43,659 bases of DNA, from contig UQPP01000016.1 of the NCBI GenBank assembly GCA_900543025.1, positions 1 through 43,659 on the forward strand, written 5' to 3'. The stretch is from an uncultured Collinsella sp. GTDB taxonomy: Bacteria; Actinomycetota; Coriobacteriia; Coriobacteriales; Coriobacteriaceae. Of this stretch, positions 7,736 through 16,950 are shown one piece after another. Each line of letters opens with the position of its first letter. The first letter of the stretch is position 1. Both the position numbers and the translations under genes were made by a program. The notes below the pieces were generated by a model. It was not told where the DNA came from. It did not search any database and saw nothing but the letters and a program-made list of their open reading frames with translations.

Positions 7736-7785
7736 TTGACAAATATGAGTTATCGAAAAACAATAACAACTATGGAAAACGATAA
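7736..7785 (+). promoter_or_regulatory. promoter and candidate operator of the ABC exporter genes
   Basis: A consensus -35 TTGACA (7736-7741) is followed after 17 bases by AACAAT (7759-7764), a 4/6 match to the -10. TTATCGAA (7750-7757) lies inside the spacer and AACGATAA just downstream (7778-7785). Both words also occur upstream of the DUF2975 gene. The position in the spacer fits repression. Confidence 0.6.
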
Positions 7786-7802
7786 AGGAAAGAAGGAACG
7801 AT

Positions 7803-8564
7803 ATGAGCGGTTTTGCTATCAAGCAGAACGGGAGGCCAATGAACGCATCAGCGATAAAGCTATCAAAAGTATCAAAGCGCTACGGGAAACGGCGCGTTTT
7901 GCATGACGTTTCCTTCGAGGTACATTAGTCTGAGCTCTGTGCCCTTGTCGGTGCAAACGGTGCGGGCAAAAGCACGCTTATTAAAATCGTCTTGGGCATC
8001 TGTGAGCCATCGCCGGGGAGCGTGGAGCTCTTTGGAGGCAAGTCGAAAAAAGAGCTGAGCCTGGTGCGGACGCATGTCGGCTATGTGCCAGATTCCAGTG
8101 GAGCATACCAATCTCTCAGCGCGGTTGAGAATCTTCAAATCCGATGTGCGGAATGGGGGCTTGATGAGAAGCGTGAGATTCCTCGCGTTTTGAGCCTAGT
8201 CGGGCTGGACATCGATGAGAAAAAGAGCGTAGGCAGTTTTTCTCTGGGAATGAAACGGCGGCTGGATATAGCTACAGCTTTATTGGGTGACACTGATCTG
8301 CTTATTTTTGATGAGCCAGCAAACGGGTTGGACCCGCTGGGCATCGAGAGTATATGGGCCCTTATCGGTCGATTGAATCGAGAACAGGGTACGACCATGC
8401 TCATCTCTAGCCATGATTTGGATGAGCTGGAATCGGTTGCAACAAGCTGCCTGTTTATTCATGACGGCGAACTGCTAAAAAAGGAATCGATGGACGTCAT
8501 AAGGGATGAGGCGTCGTCCCTAAAAGAGTATTACAGGTGCTTGATGAAGGCGGTCTCGCTATGA
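7803..8564 (+). pseudogene. ABC exporter ATPase with an in-frame amber codon
   Basis: Read as one frame, 7803-8564 encodes a 253-residue ABC-2-type ATPase: Walker A GANGAGKST just after the break (residues 50-58), signature FSLGMKRR, Walker B LLIFDEPANGLDP, and H-loop SSHD. Codon 42 is TAG (7926-7928), just before Walker A. The first ATG after it (7992) lies downstream of Walker A, so a re-initiated product could not bind ATP normally. ATG 7803 has a good RBS (GAAGGA). The frame is otherwise intact on both sides, so the stop is recent, suppressed, or an error in the sequence. The stop codon overlaps the next gene's start (ATGA). Confidence 0.88.
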
Positions 8565-9385
8565 AGCGGGCGATCCATCCCATAAAGGCAGATATGATAC
8601 GTTTGCACAGGATATTTCCGGCGAAGTTTGGTCTTGCGCTTATGCTGGCGTTCGGCCTTCTCTTCGGCATCTTTCTGAAAAACGGAACAACGTTGCTCGC
8701 CTTTGGTAATAGCGTTTTTGGGGAGGATATTGGCTTCTGCTGGAATGTAATCGATCCTACTGCGCCTGATGAGTCTCTTGTGCGCAGTGCTTTTGCCGGT
8801 ACCTCCCTGTTCGTTCCACTCATCGTTTGCCTGGCGATTTTACAGGAGCGCGGCTATGAAGAGGGATACCGAATTTCTTCAGCAAGAGGTCTTACCCGCT
8901 TTAATGGGGCCCTAGCACATGTGCTTTCGTCTGCTTTAATAATTGGCGCAGCATATAGTGCGCTTTGCCTTCTTCTGTTTGCAATAGCGATAACACGTGG
9001 AGGGCAAAACTGTGCGCATAGCATGCTGACTGCATTTTTGCCCGCAATGATGATTAACGCCGTATTGGTGATATCGATTGCGCTGGAGACGGTGACCATC
9101 TATCGGATTACAAGCAGCGCCGTATTGAGCGGGGCTGTGGTAATAATCGGATTTGTCATGAGCTTGACGCTCTACGGAACTTACCTTCAGACGCCCATAC
9201 CGTCCTTGCGATGGATTTTCTTTCTTCCGGGGCCGTACCTTGGAGTCGGATGTGCCCTTGGGTATAGCGATATGGGGCAGCTGACGCTTCTGGGATATGG
9301 CGTGGCAGCCAGCTGTCTATCGGTATTGATTTACGCTCTCTTGAGCTTTCGCGCTGGGGGTGTGCTCAATGGCTCGTCAGACTAA
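8561..9385 (+). CDS. ABC-2 type exporter permease subunit 1
   Basis: A 274-residue polytopic membrane protein with about six hydrophobic segments and a first extracytoplasmic loop after residue 45. No sequence motif was recognised; the assignment rests on topology and on ATGA overlap with the ATPase gene. It would form the channel with the next gene's product. With the ATPase broken, this permease may be without an energy source unless another ATPase substitutes. The gene is A+T-richer than its surroundings. Confidence 0.72.
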   Translation: MKRAIHPIKADMIRLHRIFPAKFGLALMLAFGLLFGIFLKNGTTLLAFGNSVFGEDIGFCWNVIDPTAPDESLVRSAFAGTSLFVPLIVCLAILQERGYEEGYRISSARGLTRFNGALAHVLSSALIIGAAYSALCLLLFAIAITRGGQNCAHSMLTAFLPAMMINAVLVISIALETVTIYRITSSAVLSGAVVIIGFVMSLTLYGTYLQTPIPSLRWIFFLPGPYLGVGCALGYSDMGQLTLLGYGVAASCLSVLIYALLSFRAGGVLNGSSD

Positions 9386-10187
9386 AAGATTCCTCCATTC
9401 AGAATGGAAGCATGTGAGTAAATGGACGTATGCCTTAATCCTGATAATTTATACGTGCATGGTGGTATTGCAGCTTAATTCTTTCCCGATGTGGTTCTGT
9501 AGCCTCCGTGAGAACAGTTTCTTGGGCTTTTTCCCAGACCCGACGCTTCGGTTATCGGCGGAGGATGTCCTTCTATTTGGTAATGCAGAGGTTTTTCGCG
9601 GTCTGCTGTTCAACGTAGCCCCGTTGGCTCATGCATTGTTCTTTCCGTTCATCGCGGCCTGCATTGTACCGCGCTTTGTCAGTTCGGGCTTTATTGAGGA
9701 ACCGTGGGGGTTGTCGGAGGCTCGGGGAGGGAAGCGTGTGTGCGCTATCGTTGCGCGAGTGGTGCTGTCTTCTTTTGCCCTTTTGGGCGCGTTTATCCTG
9801 ACGAGTGCCGTTTTGTACTGTCTTAACTGCGCAATCGTTTTGGATGCTCAGCAGTATTTCAACCTGAATATTTTTTGCTATCGACTTGTTCTTGCTGCCG
9901 CTGCCTGCCTTGCATACGTGGTCTCTTGCGTAATCGTTGTTTCCTATTTTGGGTCCGGCTTCGGTCCGATTGGCATGCTGCTGCTTGTCAATGTTGTAGC
10001 GATCTACATACAGCTCGGGGCAAATTCCATGCTTCCGCTTCCAGCCTCGATGCTCATGTGGATTTGCGGCGTGACCCCGTTGGGGATTGGTCAATGCGTT
10101 TGGATTTTAATTGACTGCCTAATAAACGTAGCAAGCATTTTTGCCATTTGCTTTGCTGTCGACCGATTGCGGCCGAGATTTCTCTGA
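9369..10187 (+). CDS. ABC-2 type exporter permease subunit 2
   Basis: A 272-residue polytopic membrane protein with about six hydrophobic stretches, overlapping the end of the previous gene by 17 bases. ATG 9369 is chosen over the GTG at 9360 because GGGGGTG lies about 8 bases upstream of it. It probably pairs with the preceding permease. Two-permease ABC cassettes of this size often export peptides or give self-protection against lantibiotics, but nothing here identifies the substrate. Confidence 0.68.
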   Translation: MARQTKRFLHSEWKHVSKWTYALILIIYTCMVVLQLNSFPMWFCSLRENSFLGFFPDPTLRLSAEDVLLFGNAEVFRGLLFNVAPLAHALFFPFIAACIVPRFVSSGFIEEPWGLSEARGGKRVCAIVARVVLSSFALLGAFILTSAVLYCLNCAIVLDAQQYFNLNIFCYRLVLAAAACLAYVVSCVIVVSYFGSGFGPIGMLLLVNVVAIYIQLGANSMLPLPASMLMWICGVTPLGIGQCVWILIDCLINVASIFAICFAVDRLRPRFL

Positions 10188-10227
10188 TTGTTTGTGAGGG
10201 ATGATCATACCGAGCATATCAAATACA

Positions 10228-10261
10228 GGGGGGCGGGCACCGTGGCTGGTGTCCGCCCCCC
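10228..10261. terminator. strong hairpin between convergent operons
   Basis: A 14-bp stem (10228-10241 with 10248-10261) containing one wobble pair and a 6-base loop, extremely G+C-rich. It lies between the plus-strand exporter genes and the minus-strand importer operon. No T-run on the plus strand and only TGTATTTG on the minus strand, so it may work bidirectionally. Confidence 0.65.
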
Positions 10262-10298
10262 CCTGGCTTAGGAGGCTTTAACTTGTGTAGCTTGCGAG

Positions 10299-11108
10299 CT
10301 AGCGGGCCTGCTTTACCTTGGCCGCCGCCTCGACAAACGACTTCCACAGATTAAAGTCGGTCTCGAGCGTCTGCCAGGTGTACTCGGGATGCCATTGCAC
10401 GCCCAGGCAGAAAGGCTGGCCTTCGACTTCGATGCACTCGGGCACGCCGTCGGTTGCCTTGGCGACCAAGCGCGTGCTTTTACCCAGACGATCGACACAG
10501 CAGTGGTGTGCCGAGTTAGTCTGGATCAGCCTGTGCCCGCCAACCGCGCGCTCCAGCAGCGAGCCCGGCATGACCTCGACAGGGTGCACGGGGTCGTTGA
10601 GCACGTGGGTGTGGCGCCACTGCGTGCGGCCCTCGCGCGCACCCAGGCTCGGCACGTCCATGCACAGGGTGCCGCCGGTGGCGACGTTGAGCAGCTGCGT
10701 GCCGCGGCAGGTGGTAAAGAGCGGCTTTTTGGCGCGGAGTACCTCGTCGACCAGCTTAAACTCAAAACTATCGCGGATCTCGCAGCAGAGGGTGGGGTCG
10801 TAGGGTCGATCATCGCCCCAACGTTTGGGATTGACATCGGGGCCGCCAGGAATGGCGATGCCGTCGGCGATATCGACGTAATGACGGATAACATCGACGT
10901 CTTCGGTAATAGACATCTGCAGCGGCAGGCCGCCGGCGGCAAGAATGGCATCGACAAAGACGCTTGCGATTTCCTCGTTGGGGGAGAGCGTCTCGCTCAA
11001 ATAGGGTTTCGCTTCTTCCCAGCGTGGTGCGACTAGGATAAGCGGGCGGTCGGCGGGATCGACGTCGACGTGTGGGGTGAAGGATGATGAGGTTCGGGTT
11101 CCGATCAT
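10299..11108 (-). CDS. class I glutamine amidotransferase-like gamma-glutamyl hydrolase (peptidase C26)
   Basis: A 269-residue cytoplasmic enzyme of the PuuD/peptidase C26 group, which hydrolyses gamma-glutamyl bonds. The catalytic triad is visible: nucleophile C134 (TTCRGTQLLNV), H240 and E242 (QWHPE). IPGGPDVNPKRWGDD (87-101) is the characteristic oxyanion-strand motif. Start ATG 11106-11108 overlaps a tiny upstream frame and has a weak RBS; the N-terminal 20 residues have no homology, so a later start is possible. It lies 52 bases behind the importer ATPase gene and is probably its last operon member, suggesting that the imported compound, or something made from it, is a gamma-glutamyl compound. 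Confidence 0.88.
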   Translation of the reverse strand: MIGTRTSSSFTPHVDVDPADRPLILVAPRWEEAKPYLSETLSPNEEIASVFVDAILAAGGLPLQMSITEDVDVIRHYVDIADGIAIPGGPDVNPKRWGDDRPYDPTLCCEIRDSFEFKLVDEVLRAKKPLFTTCRGTQLLNVATGGTLCMDVPSLGAREGRTQWRHTHVLNDPVHPVEVMPGSLLERAVGGHRLIQTNSAHHCCVDRLGKSTRLVAKATDGVPECIEVEGQPFCLGVQWHPEYTWQTLETDFNLWKSFVEAAAKVKQAR

Positions 11109-11160
11109 AGGTGTAACTTTCGAGTTTTGATGGTCATGGCGAGCGACAATGGCAATTGGG

Positions 11161-11925
<765 letters not shown>

Positions 11926-11961
11926 GGTGCTCGGCTCCTTATGACTCGAAATGGTAAAGCG

Positions 11962-12795
11962 TTAGCGGATGATGGTCGCGCCGGTCTTGTGCGAAACATA
12001 GACAGCGGCCTTGTTGATCGCGACGTTGATGAGGATGTAGATGACTGCGATCACCAGGTAGACCGACACGAGGGCGTCGTAGTTGGTAATGAGCACGCGG
12101 GCGTTTTGCATGAGGTCGGGGTAGCTCACTACATAGGCGACGGTGGTGTCTTTGACTACGACCACGAGCTGCGAAATCAACGACGGAATGATAAACCGAA
12201 TAGCCTGCGGCAACACGATTTTAAAGGTGATTTTGGCCTTGGAGAGACCGAGCGCCTGGGCTGCCTCGACCTGACCGCGCGGCACGGCATTGACGCCGGC
12301 GCGGAAAATCTCGGCCAGCACGCCGGCCGCAGCGAGCGCGACAGGCAACGTGAGCATCCAAAACGACGGCAGCGAGATCTTGTACTGGGGCAGCACCAAA
12401 AAGAAGAAGTAGATAAACAGCAGGCTCGGCACACCGCGGAAGAAGTCGGTAAGCACGCGGCAGACCAGCTGCAGCGGCTTAATGTCGCTGGTGCGGCCGA
12501 GCATAAGGGCTAAGCCCAGCACCAGCGCGATGGCGCCAGCGGTGAGTGCGACTTTAACGGTGCCCTCAAAGCCGGCAAGCAAGAACTTCCAGGTGGTGAG
12601 GTGCGTAAAGAAATACCAATAGTGGACCGAAAGCTGGCCGGTCACATAAAAGCGCTGCAGTACCAGGACGGCGAGTGCGGCCACGGCAACAAGCGAGATG
12701 GCGGTGCCGATGCGAATCTTGGCGCGCATCTTGGGACCGGGAGCCTCGTAGAGCGCATCGCGCATGGTAAGTGCAGGGGAGGAGTGCTTGCTCAT
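11962..12795 (-). CDS. polar amino-acid ABC importer permease (second)
   Basis: A 277-residue inner membrane protein of the HisM/GlnP family. After a cytoplasmic N-terminus of about 27 residues there is one helix (about 30-50), then the conserved five-helix core. The EAA loop reads VEAAQALGLSKAKITFKIVL, which contacts the ATPase. Its ATG overlaps the stop of the preceding permease (ATGA), so translation is coupled. It is longer than its partner by the extra N-terminal helix, common in this family. Confidence 0.92.
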   Translation of the reverse strand: MSKHSSPALTMRDALYEAPGPKMRAKIRIGTAISLVAVAALAVLVLQRFYVTGQLSVHYWYFFTHLTTWKFLLAGFEGTVKVALTAGAIALVLGLALMLGRTSDIKPLQLVCRVLTDFFRGVPSLLFIYFFFLVLPQYKISLPSFWMLTLPVALAAAGVLAEIFRAGVNAVPRGQVEAAQALGLSKAKITFKIVLPQAIRFIIPSLISQLVVVVKDTTVAYVVSYPDLMQNARVLITNYDALVSVYLVIAVIYILINVAINKAAVYVSHKTGATIIR

Positions 12796-13451
12796 CGGAG
12801 GATCCTCACCTTCTTATCGATATAGTTGCCAATGTGGCTCACCACAAAGGCCGTGCCCAGGTAGCCGAGCGCCGAGATAAAGAACGCGGCGACGCCGCCG
12901 AGCGAGCGCGTGTTGATATAGCTCACCACGCCGGTGAGCTCTTGCGGCTTAAGCGGCACCTGGCTGCCGAGTGCGGTAGTGAGCATGACGGCGATAAAGA
13001 GGTTGGTCATGGGCAGCACGCTCGAGCGCAGCGCCTGCGGAATCACGATCTTGGCGAGGATGCGGTTAAAGCTCATGCCGAGCGAACGTGCAGCTTCCAC
13101 TTGGCCGACGCCGACGGTGTTGATGCCGCTCATAAAGTTCTCGGAACCAAAGGCCGAGCCCAAAAGGACCGTGGCGACGATAACGCAGGTGCGGTAGGGC
13201 AGAACGACCTTGAGCGGCGGCAGCGCATAGACGACGATGATGAGCAGCGCGATGCCGGGGATGTTACGGAAGACCTGGACATACAGGTCGCCAAAGACGC
13301 GCAGTGGCTTGAGCGGCGACACGCGCATCACGGTGACGGCGACGGCCAGTACCATGGCGATGGCAAACGACTCAAGCGTCATGCCCCAGGTTGCTAGCAG
13401 CGCGTCGATATAGTTCTGGCCATAGAGCGACCAGAGTTCGGAGAGACTCAT
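12792..13451 (-). CDS. polar amino-acid ABC importer permease (first)
   Basis: A 219-residue permease of the same family as its neighbour and probably its heterodimer partner. Five hydrophobic segments; EAA loop VEAARSLGMSFNRILAKIVI. FRNIPGIALLIIV is the usual segment after the first helices. The start ATG is behind GGGAGG at 6 bases. A stem-loop (13476-13501) lies between it and the binding-protein gene. Confidence 0.92.
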   Translation of the reverse strand: MSLSELWSLYGQNYIDALLATWGMTLESFAIAMVLAVAVTVMRVSPLKPLRVFGDLYVQVFRNIPGIALLIIVVYALPPLKVVLPYRTCVIVATVLLGSAFGSENFMSGINTVGVGQVEAARSLGMSFNRILAKIVIPQALRSSVLPMTNLFIAVMLTTALGSQVPLKPQELTGVVSYINTRSLGGVAAFFISALGYLGTAFVVSHIGNYIDKKVRILR

Positions 13452-13475
13452 GCGGACCTCCCGCCGATAAGGAAA

Positions 13476-13501
13476 GGGGCTCCCGTGTGTACGGAAGCCC
13501 C
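13476..13501 (-). terminator. intercistronic hairpin after the binding-protein gene
   Basis: GGGGCTTCCGT / ACGGGAGCCCC on the minus strand with a 4-base loop, followed by TTTCC. A leaky terminator or mRNA-stabilising hairpin here is common in importer operons and would give more binding protein than permease. Confidence 0.55.
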
Positions 13502-13589
13502 GACAACTCAGTGAGGAAACAGTTTACCGCAATAAAGCGCATCATGCGTTTCCGTATGGTTTCGTTGCGGCCGTTACCAGGCCCGCTGC

Positions 13590-14585
13590 CTAGGCGCCGA
13601 TCTCGGGCAGCTCGGGAACATTGGTGTCGCCCGTACGGTCGCCGATGCAGATCTGCCACAGCTCGGTCCAGGTGCCGTCGTCCTCGATCTTCTTAAGGAA
13701 GTCGTTGACAAAGGCGACGCCGTCGGAATCGAGCGGCAGGCCGATGCCGTAGGGCTCCTTGCTGCCGAAGGGCTTGCCGGCGATCTTGTACTTACCAGGC
13801 TCGCGGACCAGGGCGCTCTGCTGCATGTTGTTATCGATGACGTAGGCGTCAACGCGGCCCTGCTGGAGTGCCTGGCGGGCCTCCTCGTCGGTCTTGAACT
13901 CCTGCTGGCTGGCCTTGGGAGCGAGCTCCTCCAGGATGGCGGGGCCGTTGGAGCCGGACTGGACGGCAACGCTCTTGTCGGCCAGGTCGTCGACGCTCTT
14001 GATGTCGTCGTTATCGGCGAGCACCAGGATAGCCTGCTGGGTGTAGTAGTAGGGACCGGCAAAGGAGACGAGCTTCTTGCGCTCGTCAGTGATGGTGTAG
14101 GTGGCAAAGACGGCGTCGACCTGGCCGTTCTGCAGGACGGACTCTCGCGTGTCCGAGGTCACCTGGGTGATCTCGACCCTGTTCTCGCCCAGGATGTAGT
14201 TGGACAGGAGCTGTGCGATACCGGCATCGAAGCCGCGGGTCTGGCCGTCTTTCTCGTTGAGGAGGGAGAAGAGCGTTGAGGTCTGAACGCCGCCGATCTT
14301 AAAGACGCCGGCGTCCTTGACAGCCGTGGCCCAGGTGCTGGCGGCGATGGCATCGTCATCGGCCTTGGGGCCGTTGTCGACGAGCTTGTCGAATGCCTTG
14401 GCATCGAGCGTGGCGGAAACTTCGGTATCCTCGGAGCTCTTGGAGGAGCCGGCGGCGGAACCCTTGTCGGCCTCGGCGCTGGTGTCAGAGCAGCCGGCAA
14501 GACCAAGGCCGGCGACGGTTGCGAAGGTGGCGGCAACGAAGCCGCGGCGGTCGAGAACGACCTGCTGGGAGAGGTTCTTGCTCAT
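13590..14585 (-). CDS. amino-acid ABC importer substrate-binding lipoprotein
   Basis: A 331-residue extracytoplasmic binding protein of the type II periplasmic-binding fold (SBP_bac_3). The signal has twin arginines (D12-R13-R14-G-F) before a hydrophobic stretch ending in lipobox L29-A-G-C32, so it may be a Tat-exported lipoprotein. A Ser/Glu-rich linker (33-60) precedes the lobes. Ligand-binding features such as SDTRESVLQNGQVDAVFATYTITDERKK are typical of polar amino-acid binding proteins. The GKP-like ending (GTWTELWQICIGDR) supports the family. Start ATG 14583-14585 behind GAAAGGTG. It heads the operon and has its own promoter at 14629-14658. Substrate probably glutamate, glutamine or aspartate; not determined. 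Confidence 0.92.
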   Translation of the reverse strand: MSKNLSQQVVLDRRGFVAATFATVAGLGLAGCSDTSAEADKGSAAGSSKSSEDTEVSATLDAKAFDKLVDNGPKADDDAIAASTWATAVKDAGVFKIGGVQTSTLFSLLNEKDGQTRGFDAGIAQLLSNYILGENRVEITQVTSDTRESVLQNGQVDAVFATYTITDERKKLVSFAGPYYYTQQAILVLADNDDIKSVDDLADKSVAVQSGSNGPAILEELAPKASQQEFKTDEEARQALQQGRVDAYVIDNNMQQSALVREPGKYKIAGKPFGSKEPYGIGLPLDSDGVAFVNDFLKKIEDDGTWTELWQICIGDRTGDTNVPELPEIGA

Positions 14586-14628
14586 GGTAGAACACCTTTC
14601 TCAATAAAATCCCTAGCGGTTGAGTAGA

Positions 14629-14658
14629 GTTATACCCTATCGCGCTCAAATGGGGCAA
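14629..14658 (-). promoter_or_regulatory. promoter of the importer operon
   Basis: On the minus strand TTGCCC (14653-14658) and TATAAC (14629-14634) are spaced by 18 bases, about 45 bases before the binding-protein start. The repeat array at 14770-14985 lies 110-330 bases further upstream. Confidence 0.55.
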
Positions 14659-14700
14659 CACGAAATAACTCAGAAACATACTTGCCTTATGGGTTATTCT

Positions 14701-14735
14701 ACCTACCAAAAAGGGACAGGCACCTTTGTGGTGGT
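14701..14735. repeat. GGGACAGG-loop repeat, hybrid copy
   Basis: The left half (CCTACCAAAAAGGGACAGG) matches the long subtype at 36368-36400, the right half (CACCTTTGTGGTGGT) matches the copy at 36287-36323. The arms therefore pair imperfectly. This looks like a recombinant or decayed copy. Confidence 0.65.
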
Positions 14736-14769
14736 TCTTGCAGATGTGGTGGCCTGTCTCGCTGCTTTG

Positions 14770-14985
14770 TCTCAATCTGTAACAGTTAGACGAGGAAATG
14801 GGTTCTACCTGTTACAGATCGAGATTTTCACTTCAGGGGAATTCGAATGTCTCGATCTGTAACATCTGGATGGCTAAAAGGTCTCTATCTGTTACAGATT
14901 GAGACAAAGGTCAGGGACTAAGACGTCTTGTCTAGATCTGTAACAGTTAGACGGGAATTCGGGCCTTGGATGTTACAGATTGAGA
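14770..14985. repeat. six-copy alternating-orientation 15-bp repeat array
   Basis: The 15-mer TCTC[A/G]ATCTGTAACA occurs at 14770, 14850 and 14931 on the plus strand and, inverted, at 14810, 14890 and 14971. Starts are 40, 40, 40, 41 and 40 bases apart, so each copy is separated from the next by 25-26 bases. Three copies are identical, two share A-to-G at position 5, one reads TCTAG at its left end. Plus/minus pairs make three 55-base palindromic units. The spacers are mostly different, though two share GTTAGACG. The whole sits in a 455-base stretch without genes between the importer promoter and the dxs terminator. Confidence 0.93.
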
Positions 14986-15001
14986 TAATCGCGTCGCGAA
15001 A

Positions 15002-15043
15002 ACAAAAACCTCCGCAGGGATGCTTTCCTTGCGGAGGTTTTTT
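15002..15043 (-). terminator. intrinsic terminator of dxs
   Basis: On the minus strand AACCTCCGCAAGG - AAAGCATC - CCTGCGGAGGTT then TTTGTTTTC. The hairpin begins directly at the dxs stop codon. Confidence 0.92.
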
Positions 15044-16823
15044 ACTCGTTGAGTAGCCTTACGGCTTCGGCGGCCATGTTCTCGACCGTCATGCCGTTCT
15101 GAGCGAGCAGCTCGTTGGGGTCGTAGCGGTCGGGGAAGCCCTTGGCGATGCCGAAGGTGCGCGTGCGCAACGGCGTGCATGCCAGATAGCATGCCACGCG
15201 CTCGCCCCAGCCGCCGTCCAAGATGCCGTCCTCGAGGGTGACGACAACGCGATGCTCGGCGGCAAGACTGTCGAGGAACTCGCGGTCGAGCTCGGTTGCA
15301 AAGCGCGGGTTGACGAGCGTGGCCTCGATGCCGTACTCGGCAGTCAGACGGTTTGCCACGCGCTCACCCAGCTCAAAGAAATCGCCAAGCGCGAGCACGG
15401 CAACGTCGCGGCCCTGACGCACCACGTTGTAGCGAACGGCGCTGTAGTCGGTGTCTTCGGCGGGCGCAAGGTCGGGGCGGCTTACCAGGCCGATGCCCGG
15501 TACGCGGATTGCCACGGGATGCTCGCGGTGGTCGAGCGACCAGCTCAGCATGGACAGATATTCCTCCATGCAGGCCGGCGCCAAGTAGTGCATGTTGGGA
15601 AGACCGCCCAGCATGGAAATATCAAAGAACGAAAGATGCGTCTCGGACGTGGTGCCAAAGATTGACGCACCAAACACCAAAATGGTTGCGGGGGCGTCGT
15701 TGAGGCACAGGTCGTGCCACAGCTCGTCGTAGGCGCGCTGCAAAAACGTACCGTACACACCAAAGACTGGCTTGGCGCCCGAGCGCGCAAGCGCGGTGGC
15801 AAAGGTCACGGCGTGCTCCTCGGCAATGCCCACATCGACGAACTGTTTGCCGGCGGCAGCGCGAAGCTCGGGTGTAAAGCCCATGATGTAGGGCGTGGCG
15901 GCCGTGATGCCAACGACCTGTGGATCGCGCTCGATGGCGGCGCTGAGCGCCTCGCCCGTAATGTCAGCATAGGTGCGCGGCGCGGGCTCGCTCGGATGGC
16001 CCGGGCAAAGCTTGCGCCCAGTCGCCATGTCAAACGGACCCACGTGGTGCCAGCGTTCGGGGTCGCTCTGGGCCGGCTCAAAGCCCTTGCCCTTGGCGGT
16101 GGAGACGTGCAGCACGATGGGATGATCGATATTGCGCAGTTCCTGCAGCGCGTCGACCAGGGCCAACACGTCGTTGCCGGCGTCCAAATAACGGTAGTCG
16201 AGTCCCATCGCGCGGAAAACGTTGCGCTCACAGGTGCCGTTGCTGGTGCGCAGCTCGGCCAGATTGCGATAGAGGCCACCGTGGTTCTCGGCGATGGACT
16301 GGTCGTTATCGTTGACGATGATGATCAGGTTGCTGTCGAGTTCGGCGGCATTGTTGAAGCCCTCAAACGCCAAGCCGCCCGAAAGCGAGCCGTCGCCAAT
16401 GATGGTGATGACGTTGTAGCTGTCGCCCGCCAGATCGCGGGCGTGTGCCAAGCCGCAGCCCAGGCTCACCGACGTGGAGGTGTGGCCCATGGCGAACAGG
16501 TCGTGCTCGGACTCGTCGGGATTGGCAAAGCCAGAAGCCTCGCCAAAACGTTCCTGATCGATATAGGTATACGCGCGCCCGGTCAGCGCCTTGTGGGCGT
16601 AGGTCTGGTGCGAAACGTCAAAGACAATCTTGTCGATAGGGGAGTTAAACACGCGATGAAGCGCAACCGTAAGCTCAACGACGCCCAGGTTGGGGGCAAC
16701 GTGTCCGCCGACAGCGGCGGAGCTTTCGAGGATGGCGTGGCGAATCTCGCCGCAGAGCAGCGGAAGCTCGGCGCGGTCGAGAGCCTTGACGTCCTCGGGC
16801 GTTGTCGTTTGCGTAAGCAGCAT
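15042..16823 (-). CDS. dxs: 1-deoxy-D-xylulose-5-phosphate synthase
   Basis: A 593-residue thiamine-diphosphate enzyme condensing pyruvate and glyceraldehyde-3-phosphate, the first step of the MEP isoprenoid pathway. N-terminal TPP motif GDGSLSGG at 143-150 with N171 completing the Mg/TPP site; GHVAPNLGVVELTVALH (40-56) and DVSHQTYAHK (69-78) are DXS signatures. The transketolase-like Pyr domain has DVGIAEEHAVTFATALA, whose Glu activates TPP. It is slightly shorter than the usual 620 residues. Residues 41-44 read HVAP where most DXS have HLGS or similar. ATG 16821-16823 has a modest upstream GGAG at 13 bases. It stands alone and is divergent from the HD gene at 17051. Confidence 0.93.
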   Translation of the reverse strand: MLLTQTTTPEDVKALDRAELPLLCGEIRHAILESSAAVGGHVAPNLGVVELTVALHRVFNSPIDKIVFDVSHQTYAHKALTGRAYTYIDQERFGEASGFANPDESEHDLFAMGHTSTSVSLGCGLAHARDLAGDSYNVITIIGDGSLSGGLAFEGFNNAAELDSNLIIIVNDNDQSIAENHGGLYRNLAELRTSNGTCERNVFRAMGLDYRYLDAGNDVLALVDALQELRNIDHPIVLHVSTAKGKGFEPAQSDPERWHHVGPFDMATGRKLCPGHPSEPAPRTYADITGEALSAAIERDPQVVGITAATPYIMGFTPELRAAAGKQFVDVGIAEEHAVTFATALARSGAKPVFGVYGTFLQRAYDELWHDLCLNDAPATILVFGASIFGTTSETHLSFFDISMLGGLPNMHYLAPACMEEYLSMLSWSLDHREHPVAIRVPGIGLVSRPDLAPAEDTDYSAVRYNVVRQGRDVAVLALGDFFELGERVANRLTAEYGIEATLVNPRFATELDREFLDSLAAEHRVVVTLEDGILDGGWGERVACYLACTPLRTRTFGIAKGFPDRYDPNELLAQNGMTVENMAAEAVRLLNE

Positions 16824-16950
16824 CGTTGTGGGTTACTCCATGCGAATCGAGCGCCGGCGCTCCCTCGGCCGACACAATTGCACAAGACAGTCTCGCACAT
16901 TTTGGCGTTTGATATGTGACGGCGGCGCGGTAATTCGACAACTGGTGGGG

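Noticed and set aside
7992..8564. Independent short ATPase gene starting at 7992
   Set aside because: The start lies after Walker A and lacks an RBS; it is the downstream half of the amber-interrupted gene.
11105..11137. 10-residue leader peptide whose stop overlaps the start of the glutamyl hydrolase gene
   Set aside because: The ATGA overlap is real, but the small frame has no Shine-Dalgarno sequence and no regulatory codon run.
13476..13501. Riboswitch in the importer operon
   Set aside because: Only a simple 11-bp hairpin is present; no conserved aptamer was recognised.
14770..14985. CRISPR array
   Set aside because: The repeats are 15 bases, alternate in orientation, and there are no cas genes. 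Recorded as an unexplained array instead.
15714..16919. 401-codon plus-strand frame over dxs
   Set aside because: Antisense to well-conserved dxs; no motif, no RBS.
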